Positions 8,773 through 16,855 of a DNA stretch of 64,000 nt are shown here, one piece after another (within the stretch, counting starts at the first letter, position 1; every line of letters begins with the position of its first letter). Below the pieces are notes generated by a model, which saw nothing but the letters and a program-made list of their open reading frames with translations, ran no database searches and was not told the origin of the DNA. The position numbers and the translations under genes are program-made. Where the stretch lies: the NCBI GenBank assembly GCA_037189985.1, contig JBBCJX010000008.1, positions 47,749 through 111,748 of the forward strand, read 5' to 3'. The stretch comes from UBA2031 sp037189985. GTDB lineage: Bacteria > Pseudomonadota > Gammaproteobacteria > Pseudomonadales > Moraxellaceae.

Positions 8773-9171
8773 TCAGGAGCGGGTGGCATCGCCCGGAAGG
8801 TCGTACCACAGGGCTTTTGATTCCGTATGAACATGCTTTTGCTGTTGCGGTACGAACGGGCTGTCCAGCGTTCCCAACGGAAACGAAACCCAGTCAGGAA
8901 ATGCCTGGCTTCCCTGCCAGCGCAGCGGAGAGCCGCAAACCGAGCAGAAACTGCGCGTGATGCTGTCTGACGAAGCATAGTGTTGCAGCAGATGTTCACC
9001 GTGGATGAAACGGTGTGACTGCAAGCGGACGCTGCCATAACTGCCGAAGGCCGTGCCATGAATCTTGCGGCACATGCTGCAGTGGCAGTGTGAGACTGCC
9101 TTGATCGGGCCGGTGACCGTGTAAGTCACGCCACCGCAAAGGCAACTGCCGTGATACACGGGATTGCTCAT
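8773..9171 (-). CDS. GFA-family (CENP-V/GFA domain) zinc protein
   Basis: 132 residues. The GFA cysteine pattern is complete: GSCLCGGV (residues ~9-16), SHCHCSMCRK (~27-36) and SFCSVCGSPL (~73-82). Together these form the zinc-binding fold of glutathione-dependent formaldehyde-activating enzyme homologues. Most such small bacterial proteins are not proven formaldehyde enzymes, so only the family is claimed. The start at 9171 has a weak ribosome site. It converges with the TonB receptor gene, with only 8 bases between the two stop codons. Confidence 0.88.
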   Translation of the reverse strand: MSNPVYHGSCLCGGVTYTVTGPIKAVSHCHCSMCRKIHGTAFGSYGSVRLQSHRFIHGEHLLQHYASSDSITRSFCSVCGSPLRWQGSQAFPDWVSFPLGTLDSPFVPQQQKHVHTESKALWYDLPGDATRS

Positions 9172-9217
9172 GAGATTGGTTGGTACCTGTTCTGGCGAGC
9201 AGTTCAGATGCAGAGGT

Positions 9218-9826
9218 TCAGACCCCGAAGGAATCCCGGATAAGGCCCACGAATACCCCTTCGATCACCAGATTTTCAGGTGCAATCAGCATGGGCTGGT
9301 AGGAAGTATTGGCCGGTACCAGTTTGATGCTCGAGCCCTCTTGGTCTAGATACTTCACAGTGACTTCATTCTCGATGCGGGCCACCACGATCTGGCCTTT
9401 GCGGGCGATGTTGGTCTTGTAGACGGCAATCAGGTCGCCTTCCAGAATGCCGGCATCCTTCATGGAGTCGCCTTTCACGCGCAGCAGGTAGGTTGGGCGC
9501 TTGGCGAACAGACCCTTGGGGACGGGCAGGGCTTCGTCGTGGTTTTCAATTGCCTCTATGGGCAGGCCGGCTGCCACAGAGCCGATTACGGGGATGAGGT
9601 CCGAATCCTCAGGTGTATCCAGCAACTGGATGCCGCGCGAAAGTTCCGGGTGCAGCTTGATATAGCCTTTCTGTTCCAGGGCGCGCAGATGGTCGGCAGC
9701 GGCATTCTTGGACTTGAAGCCGAAGCGCAGGGCCACCTCGGCGCGGGTGGGCGCCATGCCGGTGCGTTCGATGTTCTCGCGGATGAAGTCCAGGATTTCT
9801 GCCTGGCGGGTGGTCAAGCCTTCCAT
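9218..9826 (-). CDS. lexA: LexA SOS-response repressor
   Basis: 202 residues from ATG 9826, the same length as E. coli LexA. A start at 9835 is rejected because the AGAGG ribosome site would abut it. The N-terminal winged helix-turn-helix (GMAPTRAEVALRFGFKSKNAAADHLRALEQKGYI) is followed by the self-cleavage site AAG (Ala86-Gly87). The catalytic dyad is Ser121 in VKGDSMKDAG and Lys158 in VTVKYL, with the correct spacing of 37. LexA represses DNA-damage genes and is inactivated by RecA-stimulated autocleavage. Its own promoter region carries an SOS box at 9872-9887. No sulA-like gene is seen beside it. Confidence 0.98.
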   Translation of the reverse strand: MEGLTTRQAEILDFIRENIERTGMAPTRAEVALRFGFKSKNAAADHLRALEQKGYIKLHPELSRGIQLLDTPEDSDLIPVIGSVAAGLPIEAIENHDEALPVPKGLFAKRPTYLLRVKGDSMKDAGILEGDLIAVYKTNIARKGQIVVARIENEVTVKYLDQEGSSIKLVPANTSYQPMLIAPENLVIEGVFVGLIRDSFGV

Positions 9827-9871
9827 TTGCCGCATCCTCTGTAAGCAATTCGCCTGACGCTATCACGGAAA

Positions 9872-9887
9872 CTGTCCATATGTACAG
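9872..9887. promoter_or_regulatory. SOS box (LexA operator)
   Basis: ctgtccatatgtacag fits the gammaproteobacterial LexA consensus CTG-T-N8-A-CAG exactly. It lies 46 bases upstream of the lexA start, as expected for autoregulation. Confidence 0.9.
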
Positions 9888-10233
9888 TCCTGTTATTGCG
9901 TCCAGCCCACGGCAGGCATCATGGCGACGGCCGGTCAGATTCTGACAGTTATGTCGGACTGACATGCCGGTTTGGTAATGCTGGAGCCAGGGCATGCAAA
10001 ACGGTTTAGCCGTTCTCGTCCCTGCAACCTTGAGCATCAGCGGCAATCCGCCCGGACGTATGGCAGCAAGGCCGCGATCATCTTCATGGCCCGTGCCTTG
10101 CAATGGATTGGCGGGGGGCGCTACCGTAGCGCCGTTGCGGCCATGGCTGCCGGACCACAACCGGCATGGGTGGCGCAGTCCTTCAAGGCCACGGGATGAC
10201 CTCTGCTGTCTTGCAGCAGCACAAAGAAAAACG
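9888..10233. other. Intergenic region between lexA and the next gene
   Basis: About 350 bases without a convincing gene. An in-frame extension of the downstream gene begins at 9994, but its residues are proline/arginine-rich and look non-coding. A short palindrome gtcaga-t-tctgac (9934-9946) is present. No further SOS box or clear sigma-70 promoter was recognised. Confidence 0.5.
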
Positions 10234-10932
10234 ATGACAACCAGTATCCAGTATTACTTCACTTTTGATGACGGCCTTGAACTCAAGTTCAGTGTCGATC
10301 TTGACCGCGTTTTTGATCCTCGCAAGGTGCCGGCCGATGCGCCGAAATGGACCGAGCTGGGCAACAACCAGTGCAGCAACTGTCCGCTGGACAAGAAGCA
10401 GAATTCGCATTGCCCGGCAGCACTGGACCTCGACAAGATGGCCCGTGATTTCCAGAAGCTCCCCTCCCATACCAAGGCCAATGTGCGTGTGGTGACACCC
10501 GAGCGCGAGTACGTGAAGCGTGTCGGGCTGGAGGAGGGCGTGCGTGCGCTCATGGGACTCATCATGGCCACCAGCGCCTGCCCGGTATTTGGTGCGCTCA
10601 AGGCAAATGCCCGCATGCACCTGCCGTTTGCCAGTCCACAAGAGTTCATCCTGCGCTCGGCCTCCATGTACCTCATGCGCCAGTATTTCGTGGCGCGTGA
10701 CGGTGGTACGCCGGACTGGGAACTGAAGGGACTGGTGAAGACCAACGAGCAGTTGCAACTCGTCAATCATGCTTTCTGGCAGCGCACCGTGGGTGCTTTC
10801 CAGAACGATTCCAATTCCAAGGCATTGCTCAGCTTTTTCTCCATGTCCTCCAGCGTGTCGTCTTCGCTGGATGCGCAACTGGGTAAAGTACGTCCGATGT
10901 TCTTCCCCGGTGGACAAGCCGGCACGCCGTGA
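10234..10932 (+). CDS. Conserved hypothetical protein with a Cys cluster (DUF6901-like)
   Basis: 232 residues from ATG 10234 (weak AAAGAAAAA site). It begins MTTSIQYYFTFDDGLELKF and contains the cluster NNQCSNCPLDKKQNSHCPAAL (C-x2-C-x8-C, residues ~48-60), which could bind a metal. The central part (VRALMGLIMATSACPVFGALK) is followed by MHLPFASPQEFILRSASMYLM. I believe this matches a conserved domain of unknown function (DUF6901), but could not check. Its stop overlaps the GTG start of the next gene by 4 bases, so the two are co-translated. Confidence 0.75.
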   Translation: MTTSIQYYFTFDDGLELKFSVDLDRVFDPRKVPADAPKWTELGNNQCSNCPLDKKQNSHCPAALDLDKMARDFQKLPSHTKANVRVVTPEREYVKRVGLEEGVRALMGLIMATSACPVFGALKANARMHLPFASPQEFILRSASMYLMRQYFVARDGGTPDWELKGLVKTNEQLQLVNHAFWQRTVGAFQNDSNSKALLSFFSMSSSVSSSLDAQLGKVRPMFFPGGQAGTP

Positions 10933-11387
10933 CCACCTTCCTCATCGTTCTGCTCTGTGTTGTGGCCTTCGTGGTCGGCCAGATGTCCATGCTGCGCCCG
11001 AGTGCTCGCGAGACACGGCTGATGGCCTTGCGCATGGAGGCACGTAAACTGGGTATCAGCGCACGCCTCCTGGCACCTCCGGACTGGTATCGCGGCGAAC
11101 GGCCGGTGGGCGGCCTGCTGGCCTGCTACTCCCTCATCATCGAGGATGCCGCCAAGGGCCTGCCTCATTTCCGGGCGGAGCGCCTGGATGATGGCGAATG
11201 GGTGCCGCGTGTGGGTGACCGCGCCGTGCTGGCGGCACTTTCCCTGCCGCCTGAGGCCGAGGCACTGCTGGCGCTGGAGGCTCGGGCCAATGCCGTGAGC
11301 CTGTGGTGGAAGGAGGGACTGGGGCCGGAGGCATTGCCGGCACTCCATCTCCTGCTCCAGCAATTGATGGAAAAAGCCAAGAAATAA
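10929..11387 (+). CDS. Single-pass membrane protein, hypothetical (152 aa)
   Basis: GTG start at 10929 overlapping the previous stop (GTGA). Residues 2-20 (TTFLIVLLCVVAFVVGQMS) form one membrane anchor. The remaining ~130 residues would be cytoplasmic, with a WYRGERPVGGLLACYSLIIED segment and a helical C terminus (WWKEGLGPEALPALHLLLQQLMEKAKK). Family not recognised. Small genes of this kind sit between lexA and topA in Pseudomonas relatives, so it is probably part of a conserved neighbourhood. Confidence 0.7.
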   Translation: MTTFLIVLLCVVAFVVGQMSMLRPSARETRLMALRMEARKLGISARLLAPPDWYRGERPVGGLLACYSLIIEDAAKGLPHFRAERLDDGEWVPRVGDRAVLAALSLPPEAEALLALEARANAVSLWWKEGLGPEALPALHLLLQQLMEKAKK

Positions 11388-11542
11388 CAGGCATTTGCCA
11401 TGCCTTCTTAAACCCCTTCCACGGGGTGTTCAAAAAACAATCACAACGGCACTCTGCTTGACCAAGCCCGTCTTGCCTCTTATATATGCCGACTCTTTGG
11501 CCGGTCCCGGTCATTCCTACATTCGCACGAGCTGTGAACTCC

Positions 11543-14182
11543 ATGGGTAAATCGCTGGTCATCGTCGAGTCGCCGGCCAAGGCCAAGACTATCAACAAGT
11601 ACCTGGGCAAGGATTTTGTCGTCAAATCCAGCGTTGGCCATGTACGAGACCTTCCCGTCAGTGGCTCGGGCAAGCCCGTGGATCCGGCCGAGCGAGCCAA
11701 GGCGGCAGCGGCTACCCGCAAGCTGACACCCGAGGCCAAGGCCCTCCAGAAGGAAAGCAAGACCCGGTCGGCCTTGGTGGCCCGTATGGGCGTGGACCCG
11801 GAAAAGGACTGGAAGGCCCACTACCAGATACTGCCCGGCAAGGAGAAGGTCATTGATGAGCTCAAGAAGCTCGCCAAGGATGCCGACACCATTTATCTGG
11901 CCACTGACTTGGATCGCGAGGGAGAGGCGATTGCCTGGCATCTGCGTGAGGTCATTGGCGGTGATGATGGCCGCTTCAAGCGCGTTGTCTTCAATGAAAT
12001 CACCAAGAACGCGATTACCGAGGCCTTCAAGAAGCCGGGCATCCTGAATCTGGATCGCGTCAACGCCCAACAGGCACGCCGCTTTCTTGACCGTGTCGTG
12101 GGTTACATGGTGTCGCCCCTGCTCTGGGAAAAGATTGCGCGCGGTTTGTCAGCCGGCCGTGTGCAATCGGTTGCCGTACGGCTTGTGGTCGAGCGCGAGC
12201 GTGAAATCCGTGCCTTCGTTCCGGAAGAGTTCTGGGAAATCCACGCCGATACGCAGACCGCGAAAAAGGATGCCCTGCGTCTGGAGGTCACCCGGCACAA
12301 GGATGCGGCTTTCCGTCCCGGCAACAAGCAGGCTGCTGATGCCGCATTGAAGGCACTTGAGGCCGCGACCTATACGGTTGCCAAGCGCGAAGACAAGCCG
12401 ACCCGTACCCGTCCGAATGCACCGTTCATTACCTCCACCCTGCAGCAGGCCGCGAGCACGCGCCTGGGATTCTCCGTCAAGAAGACCATGACGCTGGCGC
12501 AGCGCCTCTACGAGGCGGGCCACATCACCTACATGCGTACCGACTCCACCAACCTGAGTGCGGATGCTGTAAGTGCCGTGCGCGATTTCATCGCCGATAG
12601 TTATGGCAAGAAATACCTGCCAGAGAAACCCAATGTCTATTCCAGCAAGGAAGGGGCGCAGGAAGCCCATGAGGCGATTCGCCCTTCGGATGTCAATGCG
12701 CGGCCGGGCGAGATTGCCGGCCTTGAGCGTGATGCCGAGCGTTTGTACGAACTGATCTGGCGCCAGGTGGTGGCTTGCCAGATGCCGGATGCCGAATACC
12801 TTTCCACCGGTCTTGCCGTGAGTGCCGGCGAGTTCGAGCTGCGTACCCGTGGCCGCATCCTCAAGTTTGACGGTTTCACCAAGGTGATGACGCCCGCGCA
12901 GAAGGACAAGGAAGACGTGGTACTGCCGGACGTGAAAGTGGGCGAAACACTGGCCCTGAAAAAGCTTGATCCCAGCCAGCACTTCACCAAGCCGACCGCC
13001 CGTTATACCGAGGCCTCTCTGGTGCGCGAACTGGAAAAGCGCGGAATCGGGCGTCCGTCCACCTATGCCGCCATCATCTCCACCATTCAGGAGCGCGGCT
13101 ATGTGAAGCTGGAAAGCCGCCGCCTTTATGCCGAGAAGATGGGTGACATCGTCACGGACCGTCTCACCGAGAACTTCGACGACCTGATGGACTACGCCTT
13201 TACCGCCGAACTTGAGCAGGAGCTCGACAAGGTGGCTGAAGGTGATCTGGACTGGAAGAAAGTCCTGAATGATTTCTACAAGGGTTTCCGGAAAAAACTG
13301 GAGCACGCCGGCCAGGAAGACGGCATGCGTCGCAACCAACCGGTGACCACGGACATTGCCTGCCAGCTTTGTGCACGCCCCATGCAGATACGTACTGCCA
13401 GCACGGGTGTTTTCCTCGGATGCTCCGGTTACGCCCTGCCTCCCAAGGAGCGCTGCAAGGGAACGGTCAACCTGATACCCGGTGGCGAGATCGTGGTACT
13501 GGACGAGAATGACGAAGAAAGCGAGTCCCGCCAGTTGCTGGCACGCCACCGTTGCCAGAAGTGTGGTACGGCCATGGACAGCTATCTCATTGACGAGCAT
13601 CGCAAGTTGCATGTCTGTGGCAACAACCCTGACTGCGACGGCTATGAAGTCGAGCAGGGCAACTACCGCATCAAGGGCTATGAAGGCCCGCTGATCGAAT
13701 GCGACAAGTGCGGTTCCGACATGCAGCTCAAGACAGGGCGCTTCGGCAAGTACTTCGGTTGTACCAACAGTGAGTGTGGCAATACCCGTAAGTTGCTGCG
13801 CAATGGTGAGGCTGCACCTCCCAAGGCGGACCCGGTGCCCATGCCGCATCTGAAGTGTGAGAAAACCGACGATTTCTTTTTGCTGCGTGACGGTGCTGCG
13901 GGCCTGTTCCTGGCCGCCAGCCAGTTTCCCAAGCATCGCGAGACGCGAGCTCCCACGATTGAAGAACTGAAAACCGTCGCGGACAAGCTGGATGAAAAGC
14001 ACCGCTATCTGCTGGAGGCGCCGGTCAAGGACAAGGAGGGCAACAAGGCCGTCCTGCGTTTCAGCCGCAAGACCAAGGAGCAGTATGTGGTGACCGAGGT
14101 GGACGGCAAGCCCACTGGCTGGCAGGCCTTTTATACCAACGGCAAGTGGGTGGTGACGCCTGCAAAGGCAAAAGAAAAGTGA
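11543..14182 (+). CDS. topA: DNA topoisomerase I
   Basis: 879 residues from ATG 11543 (MGKSLVIVESPAKAKTINKYLG, the classic TopA start). The Toprim domain includes IVESPAKAK and the metal site DLDREGEAIAWHL. The catalytic tyrosine is Tyr330 in ITYMRTDSTNLS. Three C-terminal zinc ribbons follow: CQLC.., CQKCGTAMDSYL..C..C and CDKCGSDMQLKTGRFGKYFGC..C. The last ~110 residues are a basic tail ending KAKEK. The enzyme relaxes negative supercoils behind RNA polymerase. About 155 bases separate it from the preceding gene, so it probably has its own promoter. Length is normal for gammaproteobacterial TopA. Confidence 0.98.
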   Translation: MGKSLVIVESPAKAKTINKYLGKDFVVKSSVGHVRDLPVSGSGKPVDPAERAKAAAATRKLTPEAKALQKESKTRSALVARMGVDPEKDWKAHYQILPGKEKVIDELKKLAKDADTIYLATDLDREGEAIAWHLREVIGGDDGRFKRVVFNEITKNAITEAFKKPGILNLDRVNAQQARRFLDRVVGYMVSPLLWEKIARGLSAGRVQSVAVRLVVEREREIRAFVPEEFWEIHADTQTAKKDALRLEVTRHKDAAFRPGNKQAADAALKALEAATYTVAKREDKPTRTRPNAPFITSTLQQAASTRLGFSVKKTMTLAQRLYEAGHITYMRTDSTNLSADAVSAVRDFIADSYGKKYLPEKPNVYSSKEGAQEAHEAIRPSDVNARPGEIAGLERDAERLYELIWRQVVACQMPDAEYLSTGLAVSAGEFELRTRGRILKFDGFTKVMTPAQKDKEDVVLPDVKVGETLALKKLDPSQHFTKPTARYTEASLVRELEKRGIGRPSTYAAIISTIQERGYVKLESRRLYAEKMGDIVTDRLTENFDDLMDYAFTAELEQELDKVAEGDLDWKKVLNDFYKGFRKKLEHAGQEDGMRRNQPVTTDIACQLCARPMQIRTASTGVFLGCSGYALPPKERCKGTVNLIPGGEIVVLDENDEESESRQLLARHRCQKCGTAMDSYLIDEHRKLHVCGNNPDCDGYEVEQGNYRIKGYEGPLIECDKCGSDMQLKTGRFGKYFGCTNSECGNTRKLLRNGEAAPPKADPVPMPHLKCEKTDDFFLLRDGAAGLFLAASQFPKHRETRAPTIEELKTVADKLDEKHRYLLEAPVKDKEGNKAVLRFSRKTKEQYVVTEVDGKPTGWQAFYTNGKWVVTPAKAKEK

Positions 14183-14277
14183 TGTCGTCTTCTGGCGGCC
14201 CTGCATGGTCCAGTGCAAGTGCTACCGGTTCCCGAGTCCGTATGGCTCCATGAAAGCAGTTGCATGAAGGCAGTGAC

Positions 14278-14835
14278 ATGAAAGGCGCAATCGATACCGG
14301 CAAGCTGAAGCCGAATACCGGGCGAACCAACCAGAAGCTTTATTTTGCCAAGCTGCAACTTGATCGCCTGGAGCAATTGCTGGCTGAACGCACGGGTTTT
14401 GCCTGGGAGGCTGATGCACTTTCCTGCCGCGAAGCTGCCATCCTACATCTGCATGGTGCTTATGTGGCCTTTCTTCAGGAGCTGGTGCGCTTTTACAAGC
14501 TGAACGGCGTATTGCTCGACAGCGAGGCCGTGCGTGTTGCCATGCATGAGCGAGGTTTGGTGGCACCGGAAATCACTGTCCTGCAGGGGCTGGAGAAAGA
14601 GGCAGGCTCTTGGCTGGCTGCCCTGCTGGGTGCTTACCGGAAGTGTCTGATTGCACCTGACGTCGTGGCAGTGCTGCCACAGGATGAAGAGGAGTCTGCG
14701 GGTCGTGCCATTGGTGTGGTCGCCGTGAGTGCTGATGAGCCTTTGTCCTTGCAGGACGGGCAGGCCATCCTGGGCTGGCATCGTGAACTTGTGGCCCTCA
14801 TCCGCGAGTTTCGTCGCGAGCGTGAAGAGTTCTGA
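14278..14835 (+). CDS. DUF6586-type conserved hypothetical protein
   Basis: 185 residues from ATG 14278, which has a GAAGG ribosome site 7 bases upstream; an upstream ATG at 14260 lacks one. The N terminus (NTGRTNQKLYFAKLQLDRLEQLL) and the segment SCREAAILHLHGAYVAFLQELVRFYKL match the DUF6586 pattern found next to topA/lexA in Pseudomonas. It is largely helical, with no signal peptide and no catalytic motif. Function unknown. It lies 95 bases after topA on the same strand. Confidence 0.75.
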   Translation: MKGAIDTGKLKPNTGRTNQKLYFAKLQLDRLEQLLAERTGFAWEADALSCREAAILHLHGAYVAFLQELVRFYKLNGVLLDSEAVRVAMHERGLVAPEITVLQGLEKEAGSWLAALLGAYRKCLIAPDVVAVLPQDEEESAGRAIGVVAVSADEPLSLQDGQAILGWHRELVALIREFRREREEF

Positions 14836-14837
14836 AA

Positions 14838-14853
14838 AGCCGGCCTGCCGGCT
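14838..14853 (+). terminator. GC-rich hairpin after the DUF6586 gene
   Basis: agccggc-ct-gccggct forms a 7-bp stem right after the stop codon. It is followed by a U-rich but interrupted stretch (gtcatttgttattgattt), so at best it is a weak terminator. Confidence 0.4.
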
Positions 14854-14881
14854 GTCATTTGTTATTGATTTGGGAAGTTCC

Positions 14882-15136
14882 ATGTCTGTTGCTGCTTTTC
14901 TCGAGATTGTGGAGACCGAAGAAGGTGACGTGCTGCTGCGCCGCACGGATTCTTCGCCCGGTGTTTCCGAGCCACTGGTTTCCATCCGTTTTTCGCCTGA
15001 GGTCAGGCTCATGCTGGCAGGTCATCTGGGTGAGGTTGCCCGGGCCATGATCGGAGCCGGTGTGCAAATGACCAGCCAGCTCCAGGCTGGCCACGGCGTG
15101 GTGGCTGATGACGAAGAGCCCCGGCTCCTGCATTGA
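14882..15136 (+). CDS. Small acidic conserved protein (84 aa)
   Basis: Starts at ATG 14882 with GGGAAG upstream. The sequence begins MSVAAFLEIVETEEGDVLLRR and continues with LVSIRFSPEVRLMLAGHLGEVARAMIGAG. It has no signal peptide and no cysteine. It resembles small proteins found near topA in Pseudomonas, but I cannot assign a named family. Coding is supported by the good ribosome site and by conserved gene order with its neighbours. Confidence 0.65.
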   Translation: MSVAAFLEIVETEEGDVLLRRTDSSPGVSEPLVSIRFSPEVRLMLAGHLGEVARAMIGAGVQMTSQLQAGHGVVADDEEPRLLH

Positions 15137-15179
15137 GTTGTTCCGGGCAGTGTCGGTCTTGCGCTGATAGACTGTGCTC

Positions 15180-15202
15180 AGGCCCGGGGTGTGTCCGGGC
15201 CT
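15180..15202. promoter_or_regulatory. 8-bp GC-rich hairpin upstream of the LOG gene
   Basis: aggcccgg and ccgggcct flank a 7-base loop. No T-run follows on either strand, so a leader structure is as likely as a terminator. Confidence 0.35.
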
Positions 15203-15229
15203 GATAACAAAAAGACGCAGGAGTGGCCC

Positions 15230-15889
15230 ATGTTTGACAAGAAGATGCCGGAAGCGTGGCGTGTGCTGCGCATACAGTCGGAAATCGTCGATGGCATCGA
15301 GCATCTGATCAAGACTCCCAGCGCTGCCATCATTTACGGCAGTGCACGCCTGCCGCCGGAATCCCCCTATTACCAGATGGCAGAGGAGATGGGTCGGCTT
15401 CTGTCGAATGCCGGCCTCAATGTGATCACTGGCGGTGGCCCCGGCATCATGGAGGCGGCCAACAAGGGCGCCTTCCGGCAAGGTGCCCTGTCCATCGGGC
15501 TGAACATTTCCCTGCCCCACGAGCAGTTGCCCAATCCCTTTCAGGACATCAGCCTCTATTTCCGCTACTTCTTCGTGCGCAAGTTCATGTTCATGAAGCA
15601 TGCGGTTGCCTTTGCCATTTTTCCCGGCGGTTTCGGTACGCTGGATGAAATGTTCGAAGCCTTGACCCTGATCCAGACCGGCAAGAGCAATCCCTTTCCC
15701 ATTGTGCTGGTGGGGAAGGACTACTGGAGCGGCCTGATCGAATGGATGCGCAACACCATGCTGGCCGGTGGCTGCATAACGGACACTGACATGGAGCTTT
15801 TCCGGGTGGTGGATGATGTGGAGGAGGGCGCGCGCATCATCATCGCGCATTATCGCAACCTGGCGGCCATGGAGTCGGTGGACGAATGA
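15230..15889 (+). CDS. LOG-family protein (TIGR00730-type)
   Basis: 219 residues from ATG 15230, preceded by CAGGAG. It carries the LOG/lysine-decarboxylase-like signatures: AIIYGSARLPPESPYY, then GGGPGIMEAANKGAF (residues ~63-77), and FPGGFGTLDEMFEALT, the PGGxGTxxE motif. Enzymes of this family cleave nucleoside 5'-monophosphates to ribose 5-phosphate and free base; some make cytokinins, while most bacterial members act in nucleotide salvage. The specific substrate is not determinable. It overlaps the next gene by 4 bases (ATGA). Confidence 0.88.
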   Translation: MFDKKMPEAWRVLRIQSEIVDGIEHLIKTPSAAIIYGSARLPPESPYYQMAEEMGRLLSNAGLNVITGGGPGIMEAANKGAFRQGALSIGLNISLPHEQLPNPFQDISLYFRYFFVRKFMFMKHAVAFAIFPGGFGTLDEMFEALTLIQTGKSNPFPIVLVGKDYWSGLIEWMRNTMLAGGCITDTDMELFRVVDDVEEGARIIIAHYRNLAAMESVDE

Positions 15890-16362
15890 AGTTGCTGCGG
15901 GTATCGCTTGCCGACCAGACACTGACCCTGCTTGAGGATGATCAGGTGCTGGCGGCATGGCCCGTATCCACCTCATTGAAAGGGGCTGGCGAGATATCCG
16001 GCAGTGAGCAGACCCCGCGTGGCCGGCATGTCGTGCGCGCGAAGATTGGTGCCGGAGCGCCGTCCGGTACGGTGTTTCGCGGGCGGCGGCCTACAGGCGA
16101 GATATGGACGCCCGAGCTTGCGGCACTGCATCCGGGGCGTGACTGGATTCTTTCCCGCATCCTCTGGCTGTCGGGCACCGAGCCGGGGCGCAATCGCCTG
16201 GGCAACTGCGACAGCATGCGACGCTATATCTATATCCATGGCACGCCTGACACCGAGCCTATGGGGGAGCCGCGCTCCCATGGCTGCGTTCGCATGCGCA
16301 ATGCCGACGTGATCGATCTGTTCGACCGTGCGCCTGCCTATACGCAGGTGTTGATCGGGTAA
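15886..16362 (+). CDS. YkuD-domain L,D-transpeptidase family protein
   Basis: 158 residues, with its start overlapping the LOG gene stop. The YkuD catalytic signature is intact: YIHGTPDTEPMG (His118), and SHGCVRMRNADVIDLF with nucleophile Cys134. The usual YkuD opening (RVSLADQTLTLLEDDQVLAAWPVST) begins at residue 5. There is no signal peptide or membrane anchor before it, although L,D-transpeptidases normally act on peptidoglycan in the periplasm. Either export relies on something not seen, or the true start differs. The short length (single domain) matches the minimal YkuD type found in Pseudomonas relatives. Confidence 0.85.
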   Translation: MKLLRVSLADQTLTLLEDDQVLAAWPVSTSLKGAGEISGSEQTPRGRHVVRAKIGAGAPSGTVFRGRRPTGEIWTPELAALHPGRDWILSRILWLSGTEPGRNRLGNCDSMRRYIYIHGTPDTEPMGEPRSHGCVRMRNADVIDLFDRAPAYTQVLIG

Positions 16363-16450
16363 TGCCGGTGTGGCGGGCATGCCTATACACCACTTTATTG
16401 TCTGAAAAATAAGCGCCTGAAAAATCGATGAAAAAAGCCGGTTTTTTGCT

Positions 16451-16478
16451 TTGACAGCGGCAACGAACTCCCTATAAT
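16451..16478 (+). promoter_or_regulatory. Sigma-70 promoter of the tRNA unit
   Basis: A consensus -35 TTGACA (16451-16456) and consensus -10 TATAAT (16473-16478) are separated by 16 bases. Three A-tracts (16405-16409, 16420-16424, 16431-16436) and a T-tract (16442-16447) lie upstream and look like an UP element. This is the strongest promoter recognised in the window, as expected for stable RNA. Confidence 0.9.
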
Positions 16479-16498
16479 TCGCGCCACGTTGGAAGCCC

Positions 16499-16574
16499 GG
16501 GTGCTTAGCTCAGCTGGGAGAGCAGCTCCCTTACAAGGAGCGGGTCGGCGGTTCGATCCCGTCAGCACCCACCA
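16499..16574 (+). tRNA. tRNA-Val (anticodon TAC)
   Basis: 76 bases including an encoded CCA. The acceptor stem gggtgct pairs with agcaccc. The anticodon arm is gctcc-ctTACaa-ggagc with the anticodon at 16532-16534, and the T-arm contains ggttcgatcc. Confidence 0.97.
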
Positions 16575-16587
16575 ACGTAAAGACCGA

Positions 16588-16664
16588 GCAGCGGTAGTTC
16601 AGTCGGTTAGAATACCGGCCTGTCACGCCGGGGGTCGCGGGTTCGAGTCCCGTCCGCTGCGCCA
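16588..16664 (+). tRNA. tRNA-Asp (anticodon GTC)
   Basis: 77 bases including an encoded CCA. The acceptor stem gcagcgg pairs with ccgctgc. The anticodon GTC is at 16622-16624 and the T-loop is ggttcgagtcc. It is co-transcribed with tRNA-Val, 13 bases downstream. Confidence 0.97.
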
Positions 16665-16671
16665 TACAATG

Positions 16672-16710
16672 AAACGCGCTGTCCTCCGGGACAGCGCGTT
16701 TTGTTTTTTT
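16672..16710 (+). terminator. Rho-independent terminator of the tRNA unit
   Basis: aaacgcgctgtcc (16672-16684) pairs perfectly with ggacagcgcgttt (16689-16701) around a 4-base loop. A T-rich tail ttgttttttt follows. Very strong. Confidence 0.95.
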
Positions 16711-16855
16711 ATGCCCACCCTGATCCCGGCTCCCGGGATATCTCTCCTGCCTTCCACCGGGCATGGCTTGTCGACCTGCGGGTTTTCGGGTCCACTAGAG
16801 TTCTAGCCCCGCAAGATGGCGCTCGCATAACAAGTTCGCAAAAGGATGATTGTCG

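Noticed and set aside
11412..11427. acccc-ttccac-ggggt hairpin before topA as a terminator
   Set aside because: Only a 5-bp stem and followed by A's, not T's, on the plus strand.
12149..14218. 689-codon open frame antisense to topA
   Set aside because: It lies wholly opposite a certain topA gene; long antisense frames are expected in GC-rich coding sequence. Its residues match no family and it has no promoter or ribosome site.
16723..16739. atcccgg-ctc-ccgggat palindrome between the tRNA terminator and the GGDEF/EAL gene
   Set aside because: Real inverted repeat but short, GC-rich and without context to call it an operator or terminator.
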